From positions 1 through 64,000 of the forward strand of contig JAPPNA010000162.1 of assembly GCA_028873925.1 (NCBI GenBank): a stretch of 64,000 nucleotides of DNA. Direction: 5' to 3'. A program made the translations under genes and the position numbers. The notes below the pieces were generated by a model. It saw only the letters and a program-made list of their open reading frames with translations, was not told the DNA's origin and made no database searches. Shown in pieces: positions 46,195-55,024 of the stretch (within the stretch, counting starts at the first letter, position 1; every line of letters starts with the position of its first letter). This stretch comes from Bacteroidota bacterium (GTDB lineage Bacteria; Bacteroidota; Rhodothermia; Rhodothermales; Bin80).

Positions 46195-47205
46195 TCAAGG
46201 CAAAAAGCAGCGGGGGATCGGCATGTCCAAGGCCGAAATCAGTCCCGCCTCACTTGCTGAAACCAGCGGGATCGCATTAATCAGTGCGCCCACCGTGGCC
46301 GTATCCCCGTGAATTCCTCCCTCAATCTCCATTCGGATGGGCGGGTCTCCATCTACCATGATCAGATCTGTGGGGTTATCGGCCCCAACATACATGTACA
46401 ACTCCAATGAAACCACCTCACGACCATACTTGTGCGCAACGGCAACCTGATGAATGCCCGCGACCTGCCCCCGTTGGATGGTCAGATCAGATGTTTCCAC
46501 GGTGGCCGTCGCAATGACGGGTTTCACTGTCTGGCGTACATAGCCTTCTTCGATCCCAAGTCCCTTCATCACCATCAGACAGGACTCCTGGAGTCCGGCA
46601 TGACCTATCTCCATCTTATCCGCCAGTGCCTTAAAATCTTCGCACGACAGGCCCGCACCAACCTTCTTTTGGAGAGGGAGCCGGCGCTTGCCAGCATCCA
46701 CGCGTCGGACCACCTTAACGGAGTTGACGCGCGTGCACACCCCGGTAGCCGTCAAGGCGAGCACATCCATGGCATAGCCCGGATTGACACCGGTGCCGAA
46801 CAGGGTTACGCCAAAATTAATGGCCGCTTGGTCAAGCTCGTATCCAACCAGGAAATTCTGCTCGGTCAGGTGGGAGAGCTCCTCGCAACTTGACACGACA
46901 TCCGCTCCAGCCAGAATACACTGCAACAACTGCGACTGAACCTGCTCCAGGGACGAACCGGTCGTGTGCAGAACTACATCCGGCTGAAGATTGTGAAGCG
47001 TGCTTTTGGCCTCGTCTGAGACAACCTCATCGCAGGATACGCCGGCCAGCTCACCCACCGTTCGGCCAAACTTGTCCGGATCATTATCAATGGCCCCCAC
47101 CAGCTCAATGGCCTCGGCAGGCTTCCTAAACAGCGCCCGAATGCATTCCAGTCCAATCGGACCCAGGCCGTATTGAACGACGCGGATTCTGCCAGGGTAG
47201 TTCAT
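46195..47205 (-). CDS. DapB-like/2,4-diaminopentanoate dehydrogenase-like oxidoreductase
   Basis: A 336-residue NAD(P)-dependent enzyme. The Rossmann start RVVQYGLGPIGLECIRAL is followed by ELVGAIDNDPDKFGRTVGEL, and the middle has VLHTTGSSLEQVQSQLLQC and TLFGTGVNPGYAMDVLALT. These match dihydrodipicolinate-reductase-like proteins such as 2,4-diaminopentanoate dehydrogenase, which deaminates an ornithine fermentation intermediate. ATG overlaps the stop of the glutamate-semialdehyde dehydrogenase gene (TGATG), so a role in amino acid breakdown is likely. The substrate is inferred only from family and context. Confidence 0.8.
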   Translation of the reverse strand: MNYPGRIRVVQYGLGPIGLECIRALFRKPAEAIELVGAIDNDPDKFGRTVGELAGVSCDEVVSDEAKSTLHNLQPDVVLHTTGSSLEQVQSQLLQCILAGADVVSSCEELSHLTEQNFLVGYELDQAAINFGVTLFGTGVNPGYAMDVLALTATGVCTRVNSVKVVRRVDAGKRRLPLQKKVGAGLSCEDFKALADKMEIGHAGLQESCLMVMKGLGIEEGYVRQTVKPVIATATVETSDLTIQRGQVAGIHQVAVAHKYGREVVSLELYMYVGADNPTDLIMVDGDPPIRMEIEGGIHGDTATVGALINAIPLVSASEAGLISALDMPIPRCFLP

Positions 47206-48839
47206 CAGTTGTCAGGCTGATGGAACGGATAGCCGAAATGACTCGGCGGCACGAAGGTCTCCTTTATGGTCCGGGCCGACACCCAGCGCAACAGGTTCAG
47301 GGGCGAACCCGCCTTATCATTGGTACCCGACGCGCGGGCACCCCCGAAAGGCTGCTGTCCTACCACGGCACCGGTGGGTTTATCGTTGATATAGAAATTG
47401 CCGGCGCAATCGCGCAGCGCGTCGCTCGCCTGAACAATGATCTTACGATCCGTGGCAAAGAGCGCACCCGTGAGGGCGTATGGCGATGTCCGGTCGACGA
47501 TTTTCAGGGTCTCCGCAAACTTAGCGTCTTCATAGACAAAGATGGTCACGACCGGACCGAAGATTTCCTCGCACATGGTCAGGTAACCCGGATCCGATGC
47601 CACAATGACCGTCGGCTGAATGAAATAGCCCTCTGCATCCGAAAATCCGCCGCCGGCAATGACAGTCGCCTCGGGCGCATCCTGCGCATGTCTGATATAG
47701 CCGGTGATGCTGTCATAGGCTTTTTGGTCAATGACCGCGTTGACAAAGTTTGAGAAGTCTTCCACCGTACCCATCCGGATTTCGGCCAATTGGTCCAACA
47801 GGGACCGGCGCGTGGCATCCCACCGGGAAGCCGGCACATAGACCCGGGAGGCCGCGGAGCACTTCTGCCCCTGATACTCAAAGGCACCGCGCACAATGGC
47901 CGTCGCAACCACCTCTGGATTCGCCGAAGCATGCGACACAATGAAATCCTTGCCGCCGGTTTCGCCTACAATGCGCGGATACGAATGGTAATGGGCGATA
48001 TTGGCCCCAATCGTGCGCCACATATGCTGGAATGTTCCCGTGGAGCCGGTAAAGTGCAGGCCGGAAAAATGCCGGGAGGCCAGCACCGGATCGCCAATTA
48101 CAGGGCCGGGACCCGGCACCATGTTGATCACGCCCGGCGGGAGCCCCGCCGCTTCCAGCAGGCGGTAAACATGGTACGCCGAGAAAATTGCGGTTGAGGC
48201 GGGCTTCCACAGCACTGTGTTGCCCATAATGGCGGGGGCCACCGGCAGATTCGCCCCAATGGCCGTGAAGTTGAAGGGGGTCACCGCAAACACAAAGCCC
48301 TCCAGCGCCCGGTATTCCAGCCTATTCCACATGCCGGGAGAGGAATAAGGCTGATCGGCGTACAGGTCGTTAAGGAATTCAGCGTTGAACCGGTAGAAAT
48401 CAATCGTCTCACAGGCGGCATCGATTTCAGCCTGGAAGGCATTTTTGCTCTGCCCCAGCATCGTGGACGCATTCAGCGTGTCCCGCCACGGTCCCGACAG
48501 CAGCTCGGCAGCTTTCAGGAAGATGGCAGCCCGGTCGGTATAGTGCATTCCGGACCAGTCGTGCCTCGCCTCCCGGGCCGCTTCAATGGCTCGGCTGACT
48601 TCTGCGGTACCGCAGTGGTGGACCTGGGCCAGCGTATGGGCATGCTCATGCGGCGGACGCACGGCCGCAGTCCGGCCTGTTCGGACCTCTTCGCCGCCGA
48701 TAAAGGCTGGAATGTCCACCACCGACTCCTTCATGGAGGCCAGCTTAGCCTGTAGTGACCGGCGCTCCGGGGATCCGGGTGCGTAGCTCAAGACCGGCTC
48801 ATTGATCGCATCAGGAATCGGAGCAATACTGTTGTTCAT
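47205..48839 (-). CDS. L-glutamate gamma-semialdehyde dehydrogenase (P5C dehydrogenase)
   Basis: A 544-residue aldehyde dehydrogenase that oxidises glutamate semialdehyde from proline or ornithine to glutamate with NAD. The catalytic Glu is in RIVGETGGKDF, the nucleophile Cys in YQGQKCSAASRVYV, and the cofactor-binding part is FTGSTGTFQHMW. The N-terminal text RSLQAKLASMKESVVDIPAF and the end FGGARASGTNDKAGSP are specific for this subfamily, as found in Bacteroidota and eukaryotic ALDH4. The ATG at 48839 is chosen; the 47 open codons upstream lack family resemblance. No proline dehydrogenase gene is next to it; ornithine or arginine may feed it with the coupled DapB-like enzyme. Confidence 0.95.
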   Translation of the reverse strand: MNNSIAPIPDAINEPVLSYAPGSPERRSLQAKLASMKESVVDIPAFIGGEEVRTGRTAAVRPPHEHAHTLAQVHHCGTAEVSRAIEAAREARHDWSGMHYTDRAAIFLKAAELLSGPWRDTLNASTMLGQSKNAFQAEIDAACETIDFYRFNAEFLNDLYADQPYSSPGMWNRLEYRALEGFVFAVTPFNFTAIGANLPVAPAIMGNTVLWKPASTAIFSAYHVYRLLEAAGLPPGVINMVPGPGPVIGDPVLASRHFSGLHFTGSTGTFQHMWRTIGANIAHYHSYPRIVGETGGKDFIVSHASANPEVVATAIVRGAFEYQGQKCSAASRVYVPASRWDATRRSLLDQLAEIRMGTVEDFSNFVNAVIDQKAYDSITGYIRHAQDAPEATVIAGGGFSDAEGYFIQPTVIVASDPGYLTMCEEIFGPVVTIFVYEDAKFAETLKIVDRTSPYALTGALFATDRKIIVQASDALRDCAGNFYINDKPTGAVVGQQPFGGARASGTNDKAGSPLNLLRWVSARTIKETFVPPSHFGYPFHQPDN

Positions 48840-48988
48840 TCTGCCTCTTGAACGGTGATAGAGCAAGCGTACGTAATCTGGCGCTCCATGTTCGCGTTCA
48901 ACTTTGCAGATTTGCTGAATTCGCCGGGGTCCGACAGAACATTGGTGCCGGCGATCCGTCTTACCTGATCCACCCTTCAATCCCGAAT

Positions 48989-50236
48989 TTGGCCTCGTTT
49001 CATTCCTTCGTCGCCTGGCGCTATTTGCGGGGGGTACAGGGCCGCGATGGTGATCGCCGGTTCCTGCGCTTTATTCTGATCATTGCCGTAGGCGGGGTCG
49101 CCATCGGTGTCGCTGCACTGCTGCTGGCCTTGGCCATCGTCCGCGGGTTCAGTGAGGAGATCGAAGCTAAGATCATCGGTTTCGGAGCCCACATCCAGAT
49201 CGAGAATGTGCGCAACGAGCCCCTTGATCAGGCCGAAGCGCTGACTGCCCATGTCATCCGGCACGAGGCGGTAGCTTATGTCCAGCCGGTCGTAAGCGAG
49301 TTCGCGCTGCTGCGAAGGTCCGCCCGGGAAATTGATGGGGTCAACCTGTGGGGCACAGACATGCTGCCCACATACCTTCAGGGGGCCATAGTTGATGGCA
49401 GCCGCGCACTTGGAGAGGACTCCAGCGGAGCCACCCGTCTGATTATGGGCCGCAGCTTGGCCGATCGCCTTCAACTGGAGATTGGCGAAACGGTGACCAT
49501 GCTTTCCACGCGAACGCTCAGCGGGTCGGCAGCTGAGCTGGTTCGGGCACGCCCCAGATTCAAGCAGCTAACGGTCACGGGTATTTTTGAAACCTCCCTG
49601 GCGGATTTTGACGAGACGTATGTATTCACCCATATCGATGCCGCACGCCAGTTCCTGGCCTATGCGTCGGATGAGGTCACGCGCCTGGATGTGATGCTCC
49701 ATGATGCGGCGCAGGCCCCGGACATAGTTCGGGATCTGGACGGTGAACTGGGGCTGGGTGTGCTCTCACGAACGATTTATGAGATCTATCGCGGGCTATT
49801 TGCGTGGGTGAGCCTGCAGGAAGCCATCATCCCGCTGGTGATCGGCATCCTGATCGTCGTTGCCGCCTTCAATATTATGGGCATTCTGCTCATGGTGGTG
49901 CTGGAGAAAACCCGCGAAATAGGCATCCTGACCGCCATGGGTACCACCAGGCGCGGCATCCGGCACCTGTATATGCTGCTGGGCGGGCTGATCGGCGGAG
50001 CGGGCACGGCAGCCGGAATTTCGCTGGCGCTCGTGTTGTGCCTGCTGCAAATGCGTTTCGGCATCATTCCACTGCCGGCCGAGGCATATTATATTTCGGT
50101 GGCACCTGTTTCCCTACGCTGGACTGATTTTGTGCTCGTCGGCATGATTGCGCTGGTACTGTGCACGGCTTCTTCCTATTTTCCGGCCCGTTACGCATCC
50201 CGTATTGATCCAATCCGCGTGATCCGATTCAACTGA
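48989..50236 (+). CDS. FtsX-like permease, LolC/LolE type
   Basis: A 415-residue inner-membrane protein of the lipoprotein-releasing type. The start FHSFVAWRYLRG, helix 1 FLRFILIIAVGGVAIGVAAL, the periplasmic MacB-like domain and three C-terminal helices (IPLVIGILIVVAAFNIMGIL, then EKTREIGILTAMGTT and the last two) fit LolC/E. The ABC ATPase (LolD) is not adjacent. No ATG occurs at the expected place; I propose TTG at 48989, because earlier in-frame codons up to 48848 overlap the divergent promoter side and look non-coding. It probably extracts lipoproteins from the inner membrane. Confidence 0.88.
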   Translation: MASFHSFVAWRYLRGVQGRDGDRRFLRFILIIAVGGVAIGVAALLLALAIVRGFSEEIEAKIIGFGAHIQIENVRNEPLDQAEALTAHVIRHEAVAYVQPVVSEFALLRRSAREIDGVNLWGTDMLPTYLQGAIVDGSRALGEDSSGATRLIMGRSLADRLQLEIGETVTMLSTRTLSGSAAELVRARPRFKQLTVTGIFETSLADFDETYVFTHIDAARQFLAYASDEVTRLDVMLHDAAQAPDIVRDLDGELGLGVLSRTIYEIYRGLFAWVSLQEAIIPLVIGILIVVAAFNIMGILLMVVLEKTREIGILTAMGTTRRGIRHLYMLLGGLIGGAGTAAGISLALVLCLLQMRFGIIPLPAEAYYISVAPVSLRWTDFVLVGMIALVLCTASSYFPARYASRIDPIRVIRFN

Positions 50237-50247
50237 CCGCACCGCCC

Positions 50248-50784
50248 ATGCTGCAGCAGAAGCTGACACCTACCCTGGAACGCAGATTTGTGCGGACACT
50301 GGATTTTCTGCAGGAATCCATGCCCGCACCCGCCCGCATTCTTGACCTGGGTGGTCCCAACCTGTTGGCCGAGCGCATGCGTGCTGTAGGCTATGAAGTC
50401 AGCAATACGGAGGGAGATCTGGATGACCCTCCGTCCGGAGTGCGTCAGTCCGGCCTGGATGCCGTAACGGCGTTTGAAATACTTGAGCACCTGGTGGCTC
50501 CGTTAAATGTGCTTCGCGCCATTGAAGCCCCCAGGCTCTTTGCCACGGTGCCGCTTCGACTGTGGTTTGCAACGGCCTACCGCAACCCGAACGATCCGCT
50601 CGACCAGCATTTTCATGAATTTGAGGACTGGCAGTTTGATTGGCTGCTGGAACGTGCCGGCTGGACCATAGTCAGGCGAGCAAAATGGACGAGCACGTTT
50701 TTCGGGATAGGCCTACGTCCGCTGCTTCGCACCGTTACGCCGCGACTGTATGCTGTAGAGGCTGTGCGCTGGAGGGATGACTGA
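50248..50784 (+). CDS. Class I SAM-dependent methyltransferase-like protein
   Basis: A 178-residue small methyltransferase-fold protein. The SAM-binding motif I appears as ARILDLGGPNLLAERM (residues about 30-45), the acidic end of strand 2 in YEVSNTEGDLDD, and motif IV as LDAVTAFEILEHLVAP, then HFHEFEDWQFDWLLERAGW. The last parts resemble methyltransferase_11/23 proteins. The substrate is unknown. It overlaps moaD by eight bases, which suggests a shared transcript with molybdopterin synthase genes, but a functional link is not evident. Confidence 0.78.
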   Translation: MLQQKLTPTLERRFVRTLDFLQESMPAPARILDLGGPNLLAERMRAVGYEVSNTEGDLDDPPSGVRQSGLDAVTAFEILEHLVAPLNVLRAIEAPRLFATVPLRLWFATAYRNPNDPLDQHFHEFEDWQFDWLLERAGWTIVRRAKWTSTFFGIGLRPLLRTVTPRLYAVEAVRWRDD

Positions 50785-51040
50785 GCGGAGTGTTGCGGCC
50801 GTTGAAGTTCAGCTATTCAGCGTTCTCAAAGAGCGCATGAAGTCGCGGTCGGTGCGCGTGATGGTGTCGGGGCCGCTGACAGCCGGGGGGCTCTTGGATG
50901 CCCTGTGTGCGGAGTATCCCCAACTGGGGCCGTACCGCGGCCTCATGGTGCTGGCGGTGAATCAGGCATATGCCCGTTCGGAAGACCCGGTGCGGCCCGG
51001 CGATGAAGTGGCGGTCATTACTCCGGTAAGTGGTGGATAA
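50777..51040 (+). CDS. moaD: Molybdopterin synthase sulfur carrier subunit MoaD
   Basis: An 87-residue ubiquitin-fold protein that carries the thiocarboxylate sulfur for molybdopterin formation. It has VQLFSVLKERM at the first strand, LLDALCAEYPQL in the helix, LAVNQAYARSEDPVRPGDEV near the end, and the obligatory C-terminal Gly-Gly (ITPVSGG). It overlaps the methyltransferase gene upstream by eight bases and moaE downstream by eleven. Confidence 0.92.
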   Translation: MTERSVAAVEVQLFSVLKERMKSRSVRVMVSGPLTAGGLLDALCAEYPQLGPYRGLMVLAVNQAYARSEDPVRPGDEVAVITPVSGG

Positions 51041-51485
51041 GCAAGCGGACAATTGGCGGGTACTGCTGACCCAGGCACCCCTGGATGTGCAGGCGGCCTA
51101 TGACTTTCTGCTGTCTCCCTCGGCCGGAGCAGCAGTTGTTTTTGCCGGCACGACGCGCGAGTGGACCCGGGGCCGCCAAACCGTTCATCTGGAGTATGAG
51201 AGTTACGAGCCGATGGCACTGAAGGCCATGCGCGATCTCCTGGCGCACGCCGCGTCAGAATGGCCCGTCCTTAAGGCCTGTCTCATACATCGGCTGGGCG
51301 TGGTCCCCGTCAGCCAAGCCAGCGTTCTGGTGGGCGTTTCCTGCGCACACCGGCAGGACGCATACGAGGCATCCCGCTTTCTCATAGACTCCCTGAAGGT
51401 CCGAATCCCGATCTGGAAACGCGAACACTGGGCCGATGGAGGCCAGGAGTGGATCACCGGCGATCATACACCGAACACCCCGTAA
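51030..51485 (+). CDS. moaE: Molybdopterin synthase catalytic subunit MoaE
   Basis: A 151-residue catalytic subunit that inserts two sulfurs into cyclic pyranopterin monophosphate. It has AAVVFAGTTREWTRGRQTVH, LEYESYEPMALKAM, the HRLGVVPVSQASVLVGV stretch, the HRQDAYEASRFLID helix and the lysine region KVRIPIWKREHW. The GTG at 51030 lies within the last codons of moaD (11-base overlap). Molybdenum cofactor synthesis fits with the ModAB genes elsewhere in the window. Confidence 0.94.
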   Translation: MVDKQADNWRVLLTQAPLDVQAAYDFLLSPSAGAAVVFAGTTREWTRGRQTVHLEYESYEPMALKAMRDLLAHAASEWPVLKACLIHRLGVVPVSQASVLVGVSCAHRQDAYEASRFLIDSLKVRIPIWKREHWADGGQEWITGDHTPNTP

Positions 51486-51486
51486 C

Positions 51487-52449
51487 CTACGCGCCGTAGG
51501 ACGCAAGGGCCCCCTGGATGCGATCCTTTGGGTTCGGATGGGTATCCGGGTTGAATGACCGGCCGGAAACCTTTTCGAACAGCTCAATGTACCGGGCTGA
51601 CACCTCCATCCGGACCTCATCGCTCAGATCGGGCAGGGTCTGACCTTCCTTCCCCGCAAAACCGTGATCCATCAACCATTCCCGGACGAACTCCTTGGAG
51701 AGCTGGCGCTGGGATTTACCCTGACTCAGCAGCTCTTCATAAGGCTCCTTGTAGAAATAGCGGGAGGAATCCGGGGTATGGACTTCATCAATAAGCAGGT
51801 ACCGGCCATCTGCCGTGCGTCCGAATTCATACTTAGTGTCCACCAGTATGAGGCCTTGTGCGGCTGCCATTGCCGTACCGCGCTCAAACAGCAATAGTGA
51901 GATGGCCTCAAGGGTATCAAATGTACCCGCGTCCATAAGGCCCTGCGCAATAACTTCGTCACGGGTGATGTCTTCATCGTGGCCTTCATGCGCCTTGGTC
52001 GTCGGTGTCATGATGGGCTTGGGCAGACGCTCATTCTGCCGCAGACCCTCGGGAAGTGTCTTGCCACAGAGCACACGCGCCCCGGTCCGGTATGTGCGCC
52101 AGGCGTGTCCGACCAAGTAGCCGCGCACGATAAATTCCAGCGGTGAAGGGTCCAGTTTCCGGGCCACCGTTACATTCGCATCCGGGACCGCGACGATATG
52201 ATTCGGCACGATGTCCTGTGTCGCCTCAAAAAAGTAGGCTGCCAACTGGTTCAGCACCTGTCCCTTAAAGGGGATGGTTTGGCGCAGCACAAAGTCAAAA
52301 GCGGATATCCTGTCCGTCGTAATCAGGATGAGCTGGTCTTCCTGGGTGTACGTGTCCCGTACCTTGCCCTGATAGCGGGTGCCCAGTTGCGGAAAGTCCG
52401 TCACCCGAAGGGACCGGCTGAGTTGGGTGCGGATTTGTTCAGTGTGCAT
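51487..52449 (-). CDS. purC: Phosphoribosylaminoimidazole-succinocarboxamide synthase
   Basis: SAICAR synthase of purine biosynthesis, joining aspartate to CAIR with ATP. The 320 residues fit the long single-domain type (yeast ADE1-like). Signatures are YQGKVRDTYTQEDQLILITT, DRISAFDFVL, LEFIVRGYLVGHAWRTY, LPKPIMTPTTKAHEGHDEDI and LLIDEVHTPDSSRYF. It is convergent with moaE, the stops being one base apart. The next gene upstream, lacI-type, is on the same strand but 15 bases away and probably unrelated in function. Confidence 0.97.
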   Translation of the reverse strand: MHTEQIRTQLSRSLRVTDFPQLGTRYQGKVRDTYTQEDQLILITTDRISAFDFVLRQTIPFKGQVLNQLAAYFFEATQDIVPNHIVAVPDANVTVARKLDPSPLEFIVRGYLVGHAWRTYRTGARVLCGKTLPEGLRQNERLPKPIMTPTTKAHEGHDEDITRDEVIAQGLMDAGTFDTLEAISLLLFERGTAMAAAQGLILVDTKYEFGRTADGRYLLIDEVHTPDSSRYFYKEPYEELLSQGKSQRQLSKEFVREWLMDHGFAGKEGQTLPDLSDEVRMEVSARYIELFEKVSGRSFNPDTHPNPKDRIQGALASYGA

Positions 52450-52464
52450 ATTGAATGAATAGAC

Positions 52465-53490
52465 TCATCTCTGGTGGTTACTGGAGTAGCGGATACGCAG
52501 GGTCGGGGTGACTCTCTGGTCCACCCGCTCCTTTGTGCCCGGATTGTCAAGGCGGTACATCAGCCGCTCTGCTGCGGCCTGTCCGGTGCCTTCAATTCGT
52601 TGATCCACGCTGCTGAGCCCAATATAGTAGCTGGTTTTGATGTCATCGTACCCGACCAGTGCAATGTCTTGCGGCACAGACAGTCCGGCATCCCGAATCG
52701 ACTTCCAGGCACCAATGGCCTGGACATCGCTGCTGGCCAGTACCCCGGTTGGGCGGGGCTCGGACTCAAGCAGTCGCTGCATGGCTTCAAAGCCATGCTC
52801 CTCACTGAAGCCGGCATGTTTGGCGGTCGTACCGCTCTGGAGTAGTTGCGGGTCAAAGTCTATCTCATGAGCCGTTAACGCGTCCTGATAGCCCCGGATA
52901 CGCTGCAGCTGGAGATAGCCATCCGTGTACGCACGGATCATGCCGATCCGCACATGCCCCGCCATTATCAAATGCGTGGCCGCTATGCGGGCCCCTTCGG
53001 TGTCATCCCAGAAAAATGAATCGAACTGCGTATGGTGATTGCCGATAAGGATGACCGGTGCGCGTAACGCCTTAAGCTCCCGTGCCAGTGGAGGATCCAC
53101 CGGAATGCCCGCCAGAATCAGGCCATCCACGGTACCGCCTTTGAGCTTGCTGCGGAGCCGCTGCAGCGGATCGCTGCTGCCGAGATCGAATAGGAGCAGA
53201 TCATGTTCCCTGCCGGCCAGCACGGTACGCAGGCCCTTCAGGAGCTCGTTGTGAAACGGCGTGGTGAAGGTGGGAATGGCAATGGCGATGACTGTGGACC
53301 GGGGCTGGGCGAGCGATTTGGCCACACGATTAGGCCGGTACTTGAGCGCATCTATGGTTTCCAGCACATGCGCCCGAGTGGCCGCCGCCACATCCGGCGA
53401 CTCGTTGAGCACCCGGGACACGGTGGATATAGCGACACCGGCCTGTTGGGCGACATCATAGATCGTCACGCGGGAAGCCTTACGGGCCAT
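52465..53490 (-). CDS. LacI family transcriptional regulator
   Basis: A 341-residue repressor. The N-terminal helix-turn-helix and hinge read VTIYDVAQQAGVAISTVSRV and YRPNRVAKSLAQPRSTVIAI; the periplasmic-binding-like core has ILIGNHHTQFDS, GHVRIGMIRAYTDGYLQLQR, GVLASSDVQAIGAW and QDIALVGYDDIKTSYYIGLS. The effector is probably a sugar. It is divergent from the MalK-type ATPase gene and may control it. Confidence 0.94.
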   Translation of the reverse strand: MARKASRVTIYDVAQQAGVAISTVSRVLNESPDVAAATRAHVLETIDALKYRPNRVAKSLAQPRSTVIAIAIPTFTTPFHNELLKGLRTVLAGREHDLLLFDLGSSDPLQRLRSKLKGGTVDGLILAGIPVDPPLARELKALRAPVILIGNHHTQFDSFFWDDTEGARIAATHLIMAGHVRIGMIRAYTDGYLQLQRIRGYQDALTAHEIDFDPQLLQSGTTAKHAGFSEEHGFEAMQRLLESEPRPTGVLASSDVQAIGAWKSIRDAGLSVPQDIALVGYDDIKTSYYIGLSSVDQRIEGTGQAAAERLMYRLDNPGTKERVDQRVTPTLRIRYSSNHQR

Positions 53491-53502
53491 CTGGCAATTC
53501 GA

Positions 53503-53556
53503 CCGGAAAATTTCAACGGCACCCTTGTACTATATTTGGGCGATACCTGTTCAGGA
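53503..53556 (+). promoter_or_regulatory. Candidate promoter and RBS for the MalK-type ATPase gene
   Basis: TATATTTG at 53531-53538 fits the Bacteroidota -7 element TAnnTTTG. A TTTC-type match lies 20 bases ahead (53511). AGGAG at 53552-53556 is eight bases before the ATG at 53565. A weak dyad (CCG, AA, TT, CGG spaced symmetrically) at 53503-53519 could bind the divergent LacI regulator. Confidence 0.45.
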
Positions 53557-53564
53557 GCGCAGCG

Positions 53565-54680
53565 ATGGCCAGTGTAACGCTGAAGAATGTGAGCAAGACG
53601 TACGAAAACGGACAGGAGGCCGTGCGAGAGGCCAGCTTCACGGTAAACGACGGGGAATTCATGGTACTGGTGGGCCCCTCCGGCTGCGGCAAGAGCACAA
53701 CATTGCGCATGCTCGCCGGTCTGGAATCGGTCACCGCGGGCACGATTGCGATTGATGGCGATGTGGTCAATGATATGCCGCCCAAGGATCGGGATGTGGC
53801 CATGGTATTCCAGAACTATGCGCTCTACCCTCATATGTCCGTCTTTGACAACATGGCCTTTGGCCTGAAGCTCAGGAAGTACTCTAAGAGGCAGATTCAG
53901 GAACGTGTCCATCAAGCCGCGGAAACCCTTGGCTTAACCGAAATTCTCAAGCGGAAGCCGAAGCAGCTTTCCGGCGGTCAGCAGCAGCGAGTAGCGGTCG
54001 GACGCGCGATTGTGCGCAAGCCTAAGGTGTTCCTGTTTGATGAGCCGTTATCAAATCTGGATGCTAAGCTCCGCGTCCAGATGCGCGCTGAAATCGCCCG
54101 GCTGCACCGGGACCTGGCGGCGACCATGGTGTATGTAACACATGACCAGACGGAGGCCATGACCTTGGGGGACCGGATTGTGGTGATGAAGGATGGGGTA
54201 GTGCAGCAGATTGATGCGCCGCTTGCGTTGTACCGCAGGCCTGCCAACCTGTTTGTTGGAGGATTTATCGGCAATCCCGCCATGAATTTCATTGAGGGCA
54301 CCCTAACCGGCGCTGATCAGATCTTTGAATCTTCGTCCGGCAGCGTCAGAATCCGCATAGAGGGCAGGGGGGATGATCAGGTCCGGCCCGTAACTGCGGG
54401 TATCCGGCCGGAAAGTCTGAAGCTCATCGGAAACGCGTCAGACGCTGATATCCGTGCGGAACGACTGCTGGTGGAGCACTTGGGGGCTGAAACACTGATT
54501 CATGCGCGCACCGGAACGGACCCATTCATTGCGCGCGTCAAGGCGGAAGAGGCCACCGACCTCGGCACCACGCTACACTTCAGGCTCGGCCCTGAGGATG
54601 TGCACCTTTTTGACACAGATACCGGACAGGCGTGGCCTTCGGCTGACCCGGATGTAACGGGTGGGGTTAAGGGAGCGTGA
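53565..54680 (+). CDS. Orphan MalK/UgpC-type sugar ABC transporter ATPase
   Basis: A 371-residue ATPase. Walker A GPSGCGKSTTLRM (residues about 38-50), Q-loop FQNYALYPHM, signature LSGGQQQRVAVGRAIV, Walker B FLFDEPLSNLDAKLR and switch THDQTEAMTL are complete, followed by the regulatory OB/TOBE domain, AGIRPESLKLIG and HFRLGPEDVHLFD. This matches the MalK/UgpC/MsiK group that powers one or several sugar importers. No permease or binding protein is adjacent, so it is an orphan. It could also serve ModAB, which lacks its ATPase, but ModC proteins look different. Confidence 0.93.
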   Translation: MASVTLKNVSKTYENGQEAVREASFTVNDGEFMVLVGPSGCGKSTTLRMLAGLESVTAGTIAIDGDVVNDMPPKDRDVAMVFQNYALYPHMSVFDNMAFGLKLRKYSKRQIQERVHQAAETLGLTEILKRKPKQLSGGQQQRVAVGRAIVRKPKVFLFDEPLSNLDAKLRVQMRAEIARLHRDLAATMVYVTHDQTEAMTLGDRIVVMKDGVVQQIDAPLALYRRPANLFVGGFIGNPAMNFIEGTLTGADQIFESSSGSVRIRIEGRGDDQVRPVTAGIRPESLKLIGNASDADIRAERLLVEHLGAETLIHARTGTDPFIARVKAEEATDLGTTLHFRLGPEDVHLFDTDTGQAWPSADPDVTGGVKGA

Positions 54681-55024
54681 GGCAGGAGTCAACCCGGGTG
54701 GAACTTTTGGCTGGCTGTCGATCTTGCGCAAGGCCAATTGCGCCCCAAGAGGGTTAAACGGCTTATTGGGCATCCTCCTTAAGCGTAAACAACCGCGGAC
54801 AATTGCCGGATGGCAGGTTGCGCCAAAGTCATGGTTGCGACCCGATGCGGCCATTTGTGATCTAAAACATGGTGCCTTGAGGCTAAGGCTGCCGTAGATT
54901 CCCCGGCACTCCTGCATGTTTCAGGGAAGGTCGGAAGGGGAACGAAGGATGGCAATTTGCCGTAGGAGCTTTGCGCGCAGGAATGGCATTTGGGGTGGCT
55001 GTAACCGATTGAACTGACAGCAGT
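54681..55024. other. Gap between the ATPase gene and the AAA gene
   Basis: About 340 bases. No gene and no clear terminator seen. The base composition is mixed and a promoter for the AAA gene should lie near 54950-55020. This marks the left edge of an accessory region. Confidence 0.4.

Noticed and set aside
53565-54680. The orphan ATPase as the missing ModC
   Set aside because: Its signature, TOBE arrangement and closest resemblance are MalK/UgpC, and it lies 44 kb away next to a LacI regulator; kept only as a possibility.
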